Below are positions 46,351-58,325 of a stretch of DNA of 64,000 bases, one piece after another; the first letter of the stretch is position 1, and each line of letters opens with the position of its first letter. The notes under the pieces are model-generated. The model ran no database searches and was not told where the DNA came from. It saw only the letters and a list, made by a program, of their open reading frames with translations. The translations under genes and the position numbers were made by a program. The stretch lies in NCBI GenBank assembly GCA_008638375.1, contig CM018031.1, positions 17,040,915 to 17,104,914 on the forward strand, read 5' to 3'. The stretch comes from Nyssa sinensis. Lineage: Eukaryota; Streptophyta; Magnoliopsida; Cornales; Nyssaceae.

Positions 46351-47407
46351 ATAATTTCTTTTTTATCGATTGTCATCTAGTTAGGTAAATTCTTATTTTA
46401 ATACAAACTAACACAACACAAAATGTCATTCAAGCAAAGTAAGGAGGCTTAATAGAGCATTAATTACAAAAAAAGGAGGCAACTAAGAACTTAGGAAGTT
46501 AATGACTATGAAAGTTAAAGTTCACACAGACACATTTAAGGGAACAAATAAATAAAAGAATGTTTAGCCCAATTTATCTAAGCACTACGAAATGTGGACA
46601 TCTAGAAGGAAATATGTTCTTAAGAACAAACTTATACATTCATTGTAGTACAGATAGTGGAACACTTTTTTCTTTGGTTTGGTGGGGTTGGGGGGTGGGG
46701 GATGCATATATCCGGAGGCCTAACAGATCATAAATTATAAAAAAACAAAAGGCAACTAAGAACTTAGGAAGATGCAAATATAAAGTGGGCAAAATACCAA
46801 CCAAATAATCCCACTTTAACAAACCAAATCTATAAAATAATACACCATGAAATTATTTCAATCCAGAATACCCTCAAACTATGCTTGATCTTTAATTTAG
46901 GATGAAACCCTAAACTACCATGTGACGATCCTTGGAGCTGGACTAGCAACACCACCCCAATGCCGCAACTGATATAAGATTAGACCTCATCCACCTATCA
47001 CCATCATTCCTCTACTTTAAGTTCCTGATAAACCATTGTGCTCAAACCAATACCCACAACATTGTAGCCAAAGTCATTACTTTGATTAAAACAACCAGTA
47101 GTATAAAACCCACTAAATAACTATTGATTAAAACAATAACATAATTAAGGACTCGGCGACAAACATTACTACAGAACAACTCACAAAAAAAAAAAAACAC
47201 AACACTGAAGAGAGAAAAAAGGAAGAAACAAAACAAGAATGAAAGACAAAGTGAAGAAAAAACAGACCAAAATACACTCACAAAAAAGAAAATGAGAAAG
47301 GAAACATGACCTAAGGAAGAAACCACAATAGTATAATTATGTACTCGGTGAAAAACATCACAACGGTATAACTCACATCGCATAAGACCCCAACTGCAAT
47401 CCCCAAC
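46351..47407. other. Non-coding spacer
   Basis: I see no gene. Minus-strand ORFs at 46640-46822 and 47042-47383 are low-complexity (F/S/L-rich), come from A-rich DNA on the plus strand, and look spurious. A GGTTTGGTGGGGTTGGGGGG-type G-rich run lies near 46676-46700. Confidence 0.45.
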
Positions 47408-47986
47408 TGATATAGAACAGATTGCAGAAGAATTCCTAGTGCAGGAGAATTTTTAGCACGATATTGTATGCAACGTCAACGTTGTCAGAATTACGTGAAA
47501 TTCAGTGGGTCGCTTGGAATCGTTGTGCTAATCAATACTCATCGCTTTGTGATGACCTACGCCGTTTTTTTGGGCAAATTCCTTTGTCTTGGACTTCAAT
47601 AGCATGTTTTCTTATTTTTTGCTATTTATGGTAATAATGTAGGCCTTAATTTCAAGAGCTACGGTTGACATTTGAAGTTGTCCTTTTGGTAGACTACTGT
47701 TTAAGTTTAGAGTTTTTGATTTATGCTTTTAATTAGAATATTTCTATTTTTAGAATTATTTTATTTTAATTATTGCTTTCCTAGTCTTAGTCGAATTAGG
47801 TTTTGTCGCCTATATAAAGGCTTTTCTTTTCATTGTAAGGTTAACTTTTATTCAATAAAGAATTTTCTTTTTGAGATCTTATTTTTTGTGCTCGTAGATT
47901 TGAGTGGGTTACCTTTGTTTGTGGATTCGGACGATTTTTCAAGAAATAGGTGGTGTCCTATTTCTTCACAAGCTTCCGATATGTCA
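47408..47986 (+). repeat. gypsy-C 5' LTR
   Basis: It starts TGATATAGAACAG and ends ATATGTCA. It contains a TATA-like TATATAAAGG (about 47811-47820) and a polyadenylation signal AATAAAG (about 47855). The matching 3' copy differs by scattered substitutions and short indels. Confidence 0.9.
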
Positions 47987-47988
47987 GT

Positions 47989-48003
47989 TGGTATCAGAGT
48001 AGG
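47989..48003 (+). promoter_or_regulatory. gypsy-C primer-binding site
   Basis: TGGTATCAGAGTAGG stands two bases after the 5' LTR and is complementary to the 3' end of initiator-methionine tRNA, with one change from the usual TGGTATCAGAGC. Confidence 0.8.
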
Positions 48004-48018
48004 CTTAATCCTGTTTAG

Positions 48019-49180
48019 ATGGCGAACGCATGGAACGAAAGCGAAATCCTTGACGGCAGTGACTGTGAGGGAGATATGGTTACAGAGGCTGAATTCAGAG
48101 CTTTCTAGCGTGAGACCCAACAGGCTCAACGTGAGACGCAGCAAGCGTTGCGTGAGATCCAAGCAACTCTTGCTAGGCTGACGGCAGGGAATAATCAAAG
48201 GGGCTACGATTCTATAGGTCGTCAACCTTACCGAGAGGGGGCTGAAGTTGTGCGTGAATGCCATCCATAGATTCCACGTAAGCAGCTAGCCTATGAGGAT
48301 AATTTGAGTGAGGATGAAGAAGAGGTTGAAGCCGTATTCCAGAATAATTGGAGGAGTTACCAAGGAAAGCAAGACCGACAAACCTTTCGTATGAAGATGG
48401 ACCTTCCTAGTTTTAATGGTTAACTTCAGATCGAGGGGTTTCTTGATTGGCTGGTATTAGTTGAGAGATTTTTCGATTATAGGGATATTCCTGAAGATAA
48501 AAAAAGTGAAATTAGTCGCGTATAGATTATTGGGGGGAGCTTCTACTTGGTGGGAGCAGTTGCAAATTACACAGATGCGACAAGGAAAAGGGATGGTTCG
48601 GACATGGGCTAAAATGATGGGACTATTACGATCCAGATATTTGCCTCTAGATTATGAGCAGATCCTGTTTCAACAATATCAGAATTGTAGGCAGGGGAGT
48701 AGAATAGTTAAGGCTTACCTAGAGGAATTCCATAGGTTATCGTAGTATAATAACCTACTGGAAACGGATGCGCAACAAGTTGCTAGGTTTGTTGGGGAGC
48801 TGCGTTGGGCTATACCGGATCGAGTTACAATGCAAACTAGTCTACACCTTAACTGAAGCCATTGTGTTGGCTATCAAGGCAGAAACTCAATTGGACAAAT
48901 CACAGGCGGTGGTCATAGCATGAAATTTTGTTGATTTTAATAGTGCTACAGTAAATAAAGGAAAAGCCCTAAATACTCAGCCACCTTAGTCTAACACCAC
49001 TCGCGGAACAGGTAGCAGTTGGGGTCCTTCAAAGCCAATCGGCCTTACAAAGCCAGCCAACACTATTCCACTAGAAATGGCACCTTCGTAACCCTTATGC
49101 TCGTCCGGGGTCTAATAAGTGTTATAGATGCTTACAGCTAGGGCACCATTCCAATGAGTGTCCTAAAAAAGGTACTGTTA
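48019..49180 (+). pseudogene. gypsy-C gag remnant
   Basis: ATG 48019 opens MANAWNESEILDGSD. A Gln/Arg-rich coiled-coil segment follows (about 48090-48180), with a TAG near 48100. The Retrotrans_gag core lies at about 48400-48745 (MKMDLPSFNG, then GGASTWWEQLQ, RTWAKMMGLLRSRYLP), with a stop near 48421 and a one-base frame change near 48500. A CCHC zinc knuckle CYRCLQLGHHSNEC is encoded from 49120. The protein would form the particle and bind RNA; it is broken here. Confidence 0.85.
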
Positions 49181-49384
49181 ACTTAGTGGAGCCAGAAGAA
49201 CATGACAGATTTGAGACAGATGAGGAGGAGAATGAAGCGCCCTACGCTTATGAAGAGGAGGAGGTAATGGGTGGAGACGAAAGAGAACTGCTGTCACGCT
49301 TTCTGGTGATTCAGCGACTTCTGTTACCACCAAAGCAGAAAGAACCATCTCAGTGACATAATATATTTTGAAACCAGGTGTACT

Positions 49385-49930
49385 GTGAACAAAAAGGTTT
49401 GTCATGTCATTATTGATAGTGGTAGTAGTGAAAATATAGTGTCGAAAGCAATGGTTACCAAGTTGGGCTTGCAGACTGAGAAACACCCTTCACCGTATAA
49501 GATTGGCTGGATAAAACGGGGTGCTGAAGTAAAGGTAACTGAAATCTACCGCATTAAATTTTCAATTAGGAAGAATTATGCAAATGAGGTTGTGTGTGAC
49601 GTGGTGGAGATGGATGCTTGCCGTATGATTTTGGGACGACCTTGGCAGTTTGATGTGGATGCTACATACAAGGGCCGTGATAACGTATATGTCTTCATGA
49701 AGGGGGCCTAAAGATCGTTTTGGGACCCATAAAAGAGGAATTTTCAATTGTTGAACCGAAGTCAAAGGGAAAGTCCGTATTTCTTCTAGATGGGGGCAAA
49801 TTCATAGAAAAAACTAAGGAATCTGGAGAGATTTTTGCTATGGTAGTTGAGGGAGAAGTTGACAAGAAGTCTATGGAAATTCCACCCGCATATAAACCTT
49901 TGTTGGAGGATTTTTAGGGAAATTATACCG
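49385..49930 (+). pseudogene. gypsy-C aspartic protease remnant
   Basis: The frame 49385-49711 is an open retropepsin-like domain: VIIDSGSSENIVS with the catalytic DSG at 49415-49423, KLGLQTEKHP, and MILGRPWQ, the flap-proximal C-terminal motif of gypsy proteases. It ends at TAA near 49709, followed by a linker leading to RT in a neighbouring frame (49720-49917). The domain looks intact; the surrounding pol is not. Confidence 0.87.
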
Positions 49931-51240
49931 GCAGATCTACCGGATGGGTTACCGCTTGTGCGAGACATACAACATCAAATTGATCTCACACTAGGGGTCA
50001 GTTTGCCTAATTGTCCACATTATTGGATGAGTCCCAAGGAAAGTCAGATTTTACAAGAGCATGTGGAAGAGCTGATCAAGAAGGGATTGGTGCAGGAGAG
50101 TATGAGCCCATGTGCGGTACCGGCCTTGTTAGTTCCAAAGAAGGATCGCAGTTGGCGCATGTGCATTGACAACTGGGCAATCAACATGATCACCATCAAA
50201 TATAGGTTCCCTATTCCTCGATTGGAAGATATGCTAGACATGCTGGCTAGATCTAAAGTCTTTTCGAAAATTGATTTACAGAACGGGTACCATCAGATTC
50301 GGATCAAGCCTGGAGATGAATGAAGATTGCTTTCAAGACCAATGAGGGGTTATACGAATGGTTAGTGATGCCGTTTGGACTCACCAATGCGCCCAGTACT
50401 TTCATGCGGCTCATGAACTAGGTATTAAAACCATTTACTAGAAAATTTGTTGTGGTGTACTTTGATGATATATTGATATATAGCCAGAACGAATCTGACC
50501 ATCTTGCCCACTTGAAGGAAGTACTTACAGTTTTGCAACAAAATAAGTTGTATGTTAATTTGAAGAAGTGTAGATTTACTGACCAGCAGTTTGTTCTTTT
50601 TGGGATTTGTAGTAAGTGCTGATGGGATTAAAGTTGACGAAGAAAAGATTCGTGCCATTCAGGAGTGGCCAACTCCACAAACAGTGGGCGAGGTTCGTAG
50701 CTTTCATGGCCTGGCAACGTTTTACAAGGTGGTTTGTCAGAGATTTTAGCAAGATAGTCGCGCCAATTACTGAATGAATGAAGAAGGGGAAATTCCATTA
50801 GGGAGAGGAAGCAGAACAAAGTTTTGCACTGATCAAGGAGAAATTATCATCTGCCCCAGTTTTAGCACTACTAGATTTTGACAAGCTGTTTCAGGTGGAG
50901 TGCGATGTCTCTATTGTTGGCATTGGTGCTGTACTATCTCAAGAAGGCAGACCGGTTGCGTTTTAAAGTGAGAAGCTCAGTGAAGCTCGCTAGAAGTGGT
51001 CTACTTATGAGCTGGAATTGTATGTTGTTTTTTGAGCCTTGAAGGTTTGGGAACACTATCTGGTGCAGAAGGAGTTTATCTTATTCAGTCGACCACCAAG
51101 CGCAGGAAGTTTATCAATAGCCAGAATAGTGTCAACCAGATGCATTCCCGCTGGATTTCTTTTATCCAACACTTCACGTTCACTTTGAAGCATAAGGCCG
51201 GTCAATTAAACAGGGTAGCTGATGCCCTAAGCAGGAGGGC
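49931..51240 (+). pseudogene. gypsy-C reverse transcriptase and RNase H remnant
   Basis: RT begins with [18 protein letters not shown] and continues [34 protein letters not shown] and [15 protein letters not shown], which holds the first catalytic Asp. A stop or frame change follows at about 50320, and the catalytic YFDD lies at 50458-50469. Another frame change is near 50594. RNase H follows ([16 protein letters not shown] near 50897) and ends with the block GQLNRVADALSRR at about 51197-51238. Stops near 50419, 50966 and 51033 add to the damage. Confidence 0.88.
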
Positions 51241-51429
51241 GTGGTTGCTTGTCACATTGCGGGCTGAGGTAGTTGGGTTTGATTGTCTCAAGGAGCTGTA
51301 TGCAGACAATGAAGATTTTCAAGACATTTGGACAAAATGTCAGTCGAGTCTTTCCGTTGATGGAATGCATATCCAAGAGGGCTATCTGTTTCGAGGCAAC
51401 CAATTGTGCATCCCGAGGAGTTCACTACG

Positions 51430-52459
51430 AGAGCAGATAATTTAGGAATTACATAGTGGAGGTTTGGGAGGAAACTTGGGTCATGATAAAACAGTAACTT
51501 TGTTGAGGAGAGGTATTATTGGCCGTAACTGAAATGAGACGTCGGCAGTCAAGTCAAAAGATGCCCTGTTTGTCAGGCTACCAAAGCCCAATCTCAAAAT
51601 ATGAGTCTATACATGCCTTTGCCCATTCCAGTAGCACCTTGGGAGGACCTTTCCATGGACTTTGTCTTGGGCCTTCCGAGAACCCAACGCGGATTTGATT
51701 CAATATTCGTGGTGGTTGATCAGTACTAAAAAATGGCTCATTTTATTGCTTACAAAAAGACCTCAGATGCAGTGAACGTGGTTAATTTATTTTTTCAAAA
51801 AGGTTGTTCGTTTGCATGGGGTTCCCAAATCCATCACTTCAGATAGGGACACCAAAGTCTTGAGTCATTTTTGGAGGACCCTATGGAAGCGGTTTGACAT
51901 ATCCTTGAATTTTAGTAGCACGAGTCATCCTTAGTCCGATGGTCAAACGGAAGTGGTGAACCACACTCTTGGGAATTTAATTCGCTGCATTTCTGGAGAG
52001 AAACCAAAGCAATAGGGATATTGCTCTTGCACAGGCTGAGTTTGTTTATAACAGTATACTGAATCGTTTTATTGGGAAGACCCCGTTCCAAATTTAGAGA
52101 AATCTAATGCCAAATACAAGGCAACTACTGATAAAAAGATAATGACTCAAGTCTTTCAAGAGGGGGATCTAGTGATGGTTTATTTACGCAAGGGGCGGGT
52201 GCCAGTAGGCACGTATAAGCTAAAAGACAAAAAATATGGTCCTTACCAGATTCTGTAGAAAATTAATGATAATGTTTATGTCATAGACCTTCCTGCAGAT
52301 ATGGCCATTTCTCCTACTTTCAATGTTGCTGATTTATTTGAATATCATCCTCCCGATGTGTCATCTTCTCAATTACCTAACTCGAGGTCTAGTTTTTTTC
52401 AAGCAGGGGAGACTGATGTAGAACAGATTGTAGAAGAATTTCTAGTGCAGCAGAATTCC
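51430..52459 (+). pseudogene. gypsy-C integrase remnant, running into the 3' LTR
   Basis: The HHCC part (ELHSGGLGGNLGHDKT near 51447, then [14 protein letters not shown] near 51555) leads to the core [28 protein letters not shown] and SDRDTKV. Then come HPQSDGQTE-like and NHTLGNL blocks, with stops and one or more deletions (about 51790-52090). The C-terminal [19 protein letters not shown] and FNVADLFEYHPPD follow. The frame then passes through the polypurine tract (AAGCAGGGGAGAC) and stops at TAG 52457-52459, 45 bases inside the 3' LTR. Confidence 0.83.
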
Positions 52460-53003
52460 TAGCACGGGATTACGTGCAATGTCAATGTTGTCAGAATTGC
52501 ATGAAATTCAGTGGGTGGCTTGGAATCGTTGTGCTAATCAATACTCATCGCTTTGTGATGACCTACGCTATTTTTTTGGGCAAATTCCTTCGTCTTGGAC
52601 TTCAATAGCGCGCTTTCTTATTTTTTCGCTATTTATGGTAATAATGTGTGACTTAATTTCAAGAGTTACGATTGACGTTTGAAGTTGTCCTTTTGGCAGA
52701 CTGCTGTTTAAGTTTAGGGTTTTTGATTTATGCTTTTAATTAGAATATTTCTATTTTTGAAATTTTTTGTATTTTTCATTATTTTAATTATTGCTTTCCT
52801 AGTCCTAGTCGAATTAGGTTTTGCTGCCAATATAAAGGCTTTTCCTTTCATTGTAAGGTTAACTTTTATTCAATAAAGAATTTTCTTTCTGAGATTTTAT
52901 TCTTTATGCTCATGGATTCAAGTGGTTACCTTTGTTCGTGGATTCGGATGATTTTTCAAGAAACAGGCGGTGTCCTATTTCTTCACAAGCTTCTGCTACG
53001 TCA
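52414..53003 (+). repeat. gypsy-C 3' LTR
   Basis: It begins TGATGTAGAACAG after the purine run and ends CTACGTCA before the duplicated CCAAC. Its body (GCTTGGAATCGTTGTGC, TCATCGCTTTGTGATGACC, TTCAATAAAGAATTTTCTTT) parallels the 5' LTR closely. Confidence 0.9.
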
Positions 53004-53008
53004 CCAAC

Positions 53009-53084
53009 ATACATTAGCAAGAAATGAAACGGTACCCATACAAACAAACATATAAGGCATAATACACATAGATCTCTTTCTCTA

Positions 53085-53120
<36 letters not shown>

Positions 53121-54339
53121 CTCTCTCTCTCATTTCTAAATTTTTTTCAATTCCTCATAAAGTAATCGTATGAATGAATTTAATAGTTTCATATTTGGAT
53201 AAGTTTTGCGACAAAGATTAGCGATAACTATCTACTTGGGATCCAAATATATTCTACAATCATTTGAAGGTACTTTTACTTCCCTTTTCAGGTCAATTAT
53301 TTTCCCGAATAGTCTTAAGACATCTCTCTCTTTCTTTGTGTGTGTGTGTGTGTGTGTGTGTGTATAGTTTTTACATATGTAAAAAAGTAAAAGGAAAGTA
53401 ATATAAATAATTATTGTCTGTTTTGTCTTCCAATAGAAATTTGAACCAAAAAAAATATAAAAAGAAAAAGAAATAAATATAGTTATATCATATATGTTCA
53501 TGTGTATATATAGGCTTCTTCTTTCTCTTTCAGATATCAGATCTTTAGACTTAAGGCTTGAACTAGGTCTTTTTTTTTATTATAGTGAATCCATTAACAA
53601 TCTTGAATTTAATTAGTCATAAAGTTAACAATGGAACAGACAAAGTAAATCTAAAAAATAAAGTTAAGTAAAAAAGTTGTTAAAATTCTGTGCTGAAATC
53701 TTAAATTAAGTGTGTGAAATGACAGTATAAAATGATAGGAGCAAAGCAATTGAAGAAATGTGTGGAAAATGAAACAAGTTCGCTAACAAAGAGGATTTAA
53801 TTAAATTATTTAAGTACATCAATTGTAATTATTAAGATGTAAAATTTGAGTTTAAAACTTTTCCTTATTTTAATTCCATGTTAAACTATATACTTTTCAA
53901 AAAGTTTAAACTAATAAAAATAGTGTAACTTAATTATTCTAGTGTAAAAATAGTGTAACTCATTGGGGGTAACTTTAATACAAATTATTTTTTGGCCACA
54001 AATTTTAAATTTTTTGAATATCTTTAAAATATTAAACTAATCATAAGCCAGATGAATAAATCTTAAATAAGATTATCAAATAAGATAGATGATATCAGAT
54101 GTAATTTGTTATTTCTGATATTATAATATAAGATATAATTAGTTAGATTTAGAATTTTATTTTTCTTAAACTTAGACATTTATAAGACATTTTATTCTTG
54201 TTTAAACTCTTAGTTTGACTACAGAATTATATAAAATTTGGAGTTTTATTTGCAAGTGGGATATAAAGGAATTACTTTTTTTTCTCTTAGTGATAAAATC
54301 AACTCTGAGTAACTAGAGAACATTTTATGTCTCTCTCTT

Positions 54340-54396
<57 letters not shown>

Positions 54397-54519
54397 TAAA
54401 TTAACAAAAAATGGTATCCAGTAAAAAATATTTCCCTGTATGACTGGGTTTGAACGAAAGGCAAACAATACCTTGTTATTTAACCATATGACGACCACTA
54501 ATTAAAAATACTGATGTAT
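53009..54519. other. Microsatellite-rich non-coding spacer
   Basis: No gene is visible. Simple repeats are (CT)n at about 53090-53117, (GT)n at about 53337-53363 and (CT)n(AT)n at about 54330-54396. The rest is AT-rich with short ORFs that carry no recognisable domain. Confidence 0.6.
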
Positions 54520-54707
54520 AAATTGTTTTTATCAGCAAAAAAAAAAATTATTGATGAAAAATAGAGTCCAAGGAATACAATTCAAGAACATTAATAAAAA
54601 CTAAGAGAATAGCTGAGCCTCAACCCAACAGGAAAGAGACTTGGCTGAAACTTAACATGACCATAAAAAACGAGCACCAAAGCAATACATGTAGATATAT
54701 CCATTTA

Positions 54708-55079
54708 TGTTAGAAATATGACTTATATTATTGTAACAAGTAAACTAAGAATATAGGTATTAGGAGTAGAGAGTAGTAGAGTACATAATACCCATACGAC
54801 TTAAACCTTAGTTTTGTTGTTAGGAACAAATATTAGGTTAGAGGATGTAGGGAGCTTGCCCCCTGTAGTACAGTAATTGTATATTAGGAATTTTAATGTC
54901 TTCGATTAAAGTTAGAATTTAACTACAATGCAGTATAAATACGTTGTAATCCTATTTTGTACAAAGTAAAAAAAAGATAGCCGCATTAATAAACGTAAGG
55001 ACATTGTTAAACTATATAAATTCTTTGTATTGATATCTCTCTCTTAAGTCTTGTTATATAAATTATTTATTTCACAACA
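54708..55079 (+). mobile_element. Solo LTR (372 bp, copia-like)
   Basis: It starts TGTTAGAAATATG and ends TTCACAACA, giving TGTT...AACA ends. ATTTA is duplicated exactly on both sides (54703-54707, 55080-55084). It contains GTATAAATAC (about 54941-54950, TATA-like). It has no interior and no coding. Strand is assigned from the TATA-like motif and is tentative. Confidence 0.85.
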
Positions 55080-55454
55080 ATTTAGCTAATCCATACCAAA
55101 ACAAAACCAAAATAGACCCACAAAGACCACCAAAATAGAAAACCAACGAAACACAAGTAAGCCCTCAATTCAACTTTTACAAGAAAAGAACTCAAATCCA
55201 AGTGTAAAAGACCACAAAACCGAATACTACCAAATAAACTATGTTGAGCGTCAATCATCGAGCATCATCCACCTGAAAGAAAGAACCCAAAGGACCAGAA
55301 CTAGAAAAATCATCTTTCGATCACAAATCTGTAAATAATCCATGACCGAGGAAATGATTGAGCCACTGGGAGCACGAAACCTCACTGCACCTAAGATTGA
55401 AGCACGCCTTACTACAGTATCAAGAACTTGAAGTTAACTACTTTTCCCATAAGA

Positions 55455-55737
55455 TATTGGAGCATAATACATCACATTCAAATAAAGGGAAAATGTCCAT
55501 TATTGAAGAAGGATGATTCCCAATGATTCCCACTTCTTCTGTTATTTTTTTGTTTCTATTTGCTGAGCTGTACAGAGGGACAACAATGTATTTTCCCTTT
55601 ATTAAGCTTCCTTTTGTATTTTCTTTGTATATAAATCACTGTGTGTACAGTTTTGAGATCTGAATCAGAGGATATATTTCTTCTTCATTTTCTGGGCATT
55701 TCCTTCTCTGCATTCCTCTATTCTTCATTTTTTTACA
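55455..55737 (+). repeat. copia-2 5' LTR
   Basis: The LTR is 283 bp with a TATA box in TTTGTATATAAATCAC (about 55625-55638). The start is set at TATTGGAG by comparison with the 3' copy, where it follows the polypurine tract, and by the flanking duplication. It ends at TTACA, directly before the primer site. Confidence 0.85.
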
Positions 55738-55752
55738 TGGTATCAGAGCTCC
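55738..55752 (+). promoter_or_regulatory. copia-2 primer-binding site
   Basis: TGGTATCAGAGCTCC abuts the 5' LTR and is complementary to the 3' end of initiator-methionine tRNA, the usual copia primer. Confidence 0.9.
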
Positions 55753-55773
55753 CCTCGATCCAAACTTCTCACC

Positions 55774-56760
55774 ATGGCTAGCTCTGAAAACATTGATCCT
55801 AAAACACCTTCTCTTCCCAAAAATCCTAACGAAAGGTTTCTTAATTTTTCAAATCCTTTCAACCCATTTCACATCGACAACGGTAACAATCCTGCTGCTG
55901 CCTTGGTTTCCTGCTGCCTTGGTTTCAGATCTCTTGACTGCTGACAATTATGTCAGTTGGTCTCGAGCTGTAAGACGTGCCCTTCGAGCCAAGAATAAGC
56001 TTGGTTTCATCAATGGGACCATCTCGAAACCTCAAGATGCTACTGATCCAACTTTTGAAGCATGGGAACGTTGCAATGATTTAGTCATCTCCTGGCTTCA
56101 AAATTCTGTAAGTCCTTCTGTTAAATCTAGTCTTGCCTTAGTCGATGATTCTCGCACTCTATGGCTTGAACTTCAGGACCGTTTTACTCAACAAAATGGT
56201 TCTCGCATATTTCAACTCAAACGGGATCTTGCTAGCCTCTCTCAAGGTCACGATTCCATTAGCACTTATTTTGGCCGCTTAAAAATCTTATGGGATGAAT
56301 TAGCTATCTATGAACCTATACCTATTTGTGATTGTGGCAAGCTGAAGGTCTTAAATGATCGATACGATCGCGATTGTGTCATACAATTTTTAATGGGTTT
56401 ATCTGATTCTTATTCTTCTTCCAAAGATCAGATTATGCTTCTTGAACCCCTACCCCCTCTTAATTGAGTTTTCTCCATGATTCAACAGCAAGAACGACAA
56501 CATCTCATGCTTTCCCAACCCTCTAACTCTGACCTCATGGCCATGATGGCTAAAACCAACCCCCCTTCTTCCAAACCTGCCCAAAAATTTCATAACTCTG
56601 TCGCTCCAAAACCAACTCGTTCTTATTGTACTTATTGCAAAATCCAAGGTCACACTTTTGAGAATTATTTTAAAGTAGGAAATGCAACCCCGCCTTTGTG
56701 TACTCATTGCAATATGTCTGGCCATTCTGTTGCAAAATGTTACAAAATGCATGGATACCT
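55774..56760 (+). pseudogene. copia-2 gag remnant
   Basis: ATG 55774 (ACCATGGCTAGC, a good plant start context) opens MASSENIDPKTPSLP. After PAAALVS a 16-bp tandem duplication (55895-55910 and 55911-55926, CTGCTGCCTTGGTTTC) shifts the frame. Downstream, the frame from about 55920 reads the Retrotran_gag_3/UBN2 region: LTADNYVSWSRAVRRAL, GFINGTISKP, then LWLELQDRFTQQNGSRIFQL. A TGA at 56465-56467 interrupts it, after which the same frame continues through CTYCKIQGHT and the knuckle CTHCNMSGHSVAKC (about 56698-56742). The duplication alone would abolish the protein. Confidence 0.88.
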
Positions 56761-56989
56761 CCCTGGCCGTAAGCTTTATAGCAAGAACAAGACCTTTGCT
56801 GCTGCTGTTACTGTTGCTCCTTCTCGAGCATGTTCTGCTAATGATCATGATGAAGAGTCCTCTGAGACTATGGCTCTTACCAAGGGTCAATATAATCAAC
56901 TATTGGCTTTCTTGCATTCTAAAGACCCCAATTCAGCCATGGCTACCATGTCTGTTACTCCACCTTTTCCACCTGCTCTGCCTATCCCT

Positions 56990-58325
56990 ACCTCTAAACT
57001 CTCTAGTATGGTTACTTGTTTATCAGCCCAAACACATACCACCCCTTGGATAATAGACACTAGAGCAACAGATCACATGATCTGTTGCCCTTCTCTCTAT
57101 TATTCCATCACAGCCACTGCATCTTCTTTAGTTAAATTACCTAATGGTGCAGCTGTCCCTGTTACTCACATTGGTGTTGTGCACTTATCCGAGAATTTAG
57201 TCCTTCATAATGTGCTTTGTGTCGCCTCTTTCAATTTCAATTTAATTTCTACTAAACGGCTTGCTCTTAATTCTTCTTGCTGCCTTATTTTCTTCTCTCA
57301 TTCATGTTTTGTATAGGACTTAGCATCTTGGACAACGATTGGGATGGGTGAAGTAAGGGATGGTCTGTATCACCTGCTACGATTTGGTGTGTCACCCTCA
57401 GCTTTGGTTGATGTTGTACGAGCTTTCTTACATAAAGACCAGCTTCTTAGTGCTTCCGTTACATACAAGGATTCCATTTCTGATTTGTGGCATTGTAGAC
57501 TTGGGTACATTTCATTTTCTAGGCTTCTTTTAATTGATGATCCTCCTGTAAAACAGAACCTGAATTCTTCCAATACATCTCCCTGTTGTGTTTGCCTTTT
57601 GGCCAAGCAAAATCGACTCTCTTTTCCAATTTCCTCTAATAAATCTCTTAATGCTTTTGATATTGCTCACTGTGACATCTGGGGTCCAAACCCCACAATT
57701 GCCATTGATGGTTCTCGATTTTTTCTTACCCTTGTTGATGATTTCTCAAGGACCACATAGGTCTACATGCTCAAACATAAATCTGATGTGAGATCTTGTA
57801 TTGAAAGCTTTTACTACTTAATTGAAACTCAATTTCAGACTAGAATTAAAATGTTCAGAAGTGATAATGGCAAGGAATTCCTTATGACAGACTTTTTTAA
57901 ATCTAAGGGTATTATCCACCAAACTAGTTATGTCGACACACCCCAACAAAGTGGGATAGTTGAGCAAAAACACCAACACATCATGAATGTGGCTCGAGCC
58001 TTAAGATTCCAGTCCAATATCCCACTTAAATATTGGAGTGATTGCATTCTAACTGCTGTTTACATTATTAATAAAACACCCACACCTTTACTTCGTAATA
58101 AAACTCCTTTTGAAAGTCTTTTTCATAAGCCCCCTATTTACCATCATATTCGCGTTTTTGGCTGCCTTAGTTTTGCTTCCACCTTATCTCATGGACGAAA
58201 GAAGTTTGATCCAAGAGGTAGGCCATGTGTCTTTCTAGGTTACCCTTTTGGAGTAAAAAGCTACAACTTGTTAGATTTACAAATTGCACAAATTTTTCTT
58301 TCTCGGGATGTTGTGTCATGAAAGA
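56990..58325 (+). pseudogene. copia-2 protease and integrase remnant
   Basis: The protease segment reads WIIDTRATDHM at about 57047-57079. The catalytic triad is DTR at 57056-57064 where DTG is required, so the enzyme would be dead even without stops. The same frame has TAG at 57314-57316, then GAG-pre-integrase (LWHCRLGYISFSRL, CCVCLLAKQ), then core blocks DIWGPNP, LVDDFSRTT, a TAG at 57758-57760 where Trp is expected, RSDNGKEF and PQQSGIVEQKH. The final PRGRPCVFLGYPFGVKSY block is followed by a stop at 58319-58321 close to a frame change. Confidence 0.88.

Larger units (their letters stand above)
47408..53003 (+). mobile_element. Ty3/gypsy retrotransposon gypsy-C (complete, degenerate)
   Basis: Two LTRs (47408-47986 and 52414-53003) flank a 4.4-kb interior with a tRNA-Met primer site, gag, protease, RT, RNase H and integrase in gypsy order. 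CCAAC is duplicated exactly on both sides (47403-47407, 53004-53008), so the element is whole and unrearranged. Stops and frameshifts are scattered through all genes. No chromodomain is evident. Pol runs on through the polypurine tract into the 3' LTR, a trait reported for centromeric CRM elements, so that lineage is possible but unproven. Confidence 0.92.

Noticed and set aside
47042..47383. Secreted or membrane protein on the minus strand (F/S/L-rich)
   Set aside because: Low-complexity translation of an A-rich plus strand, with no conserved motif or start context.
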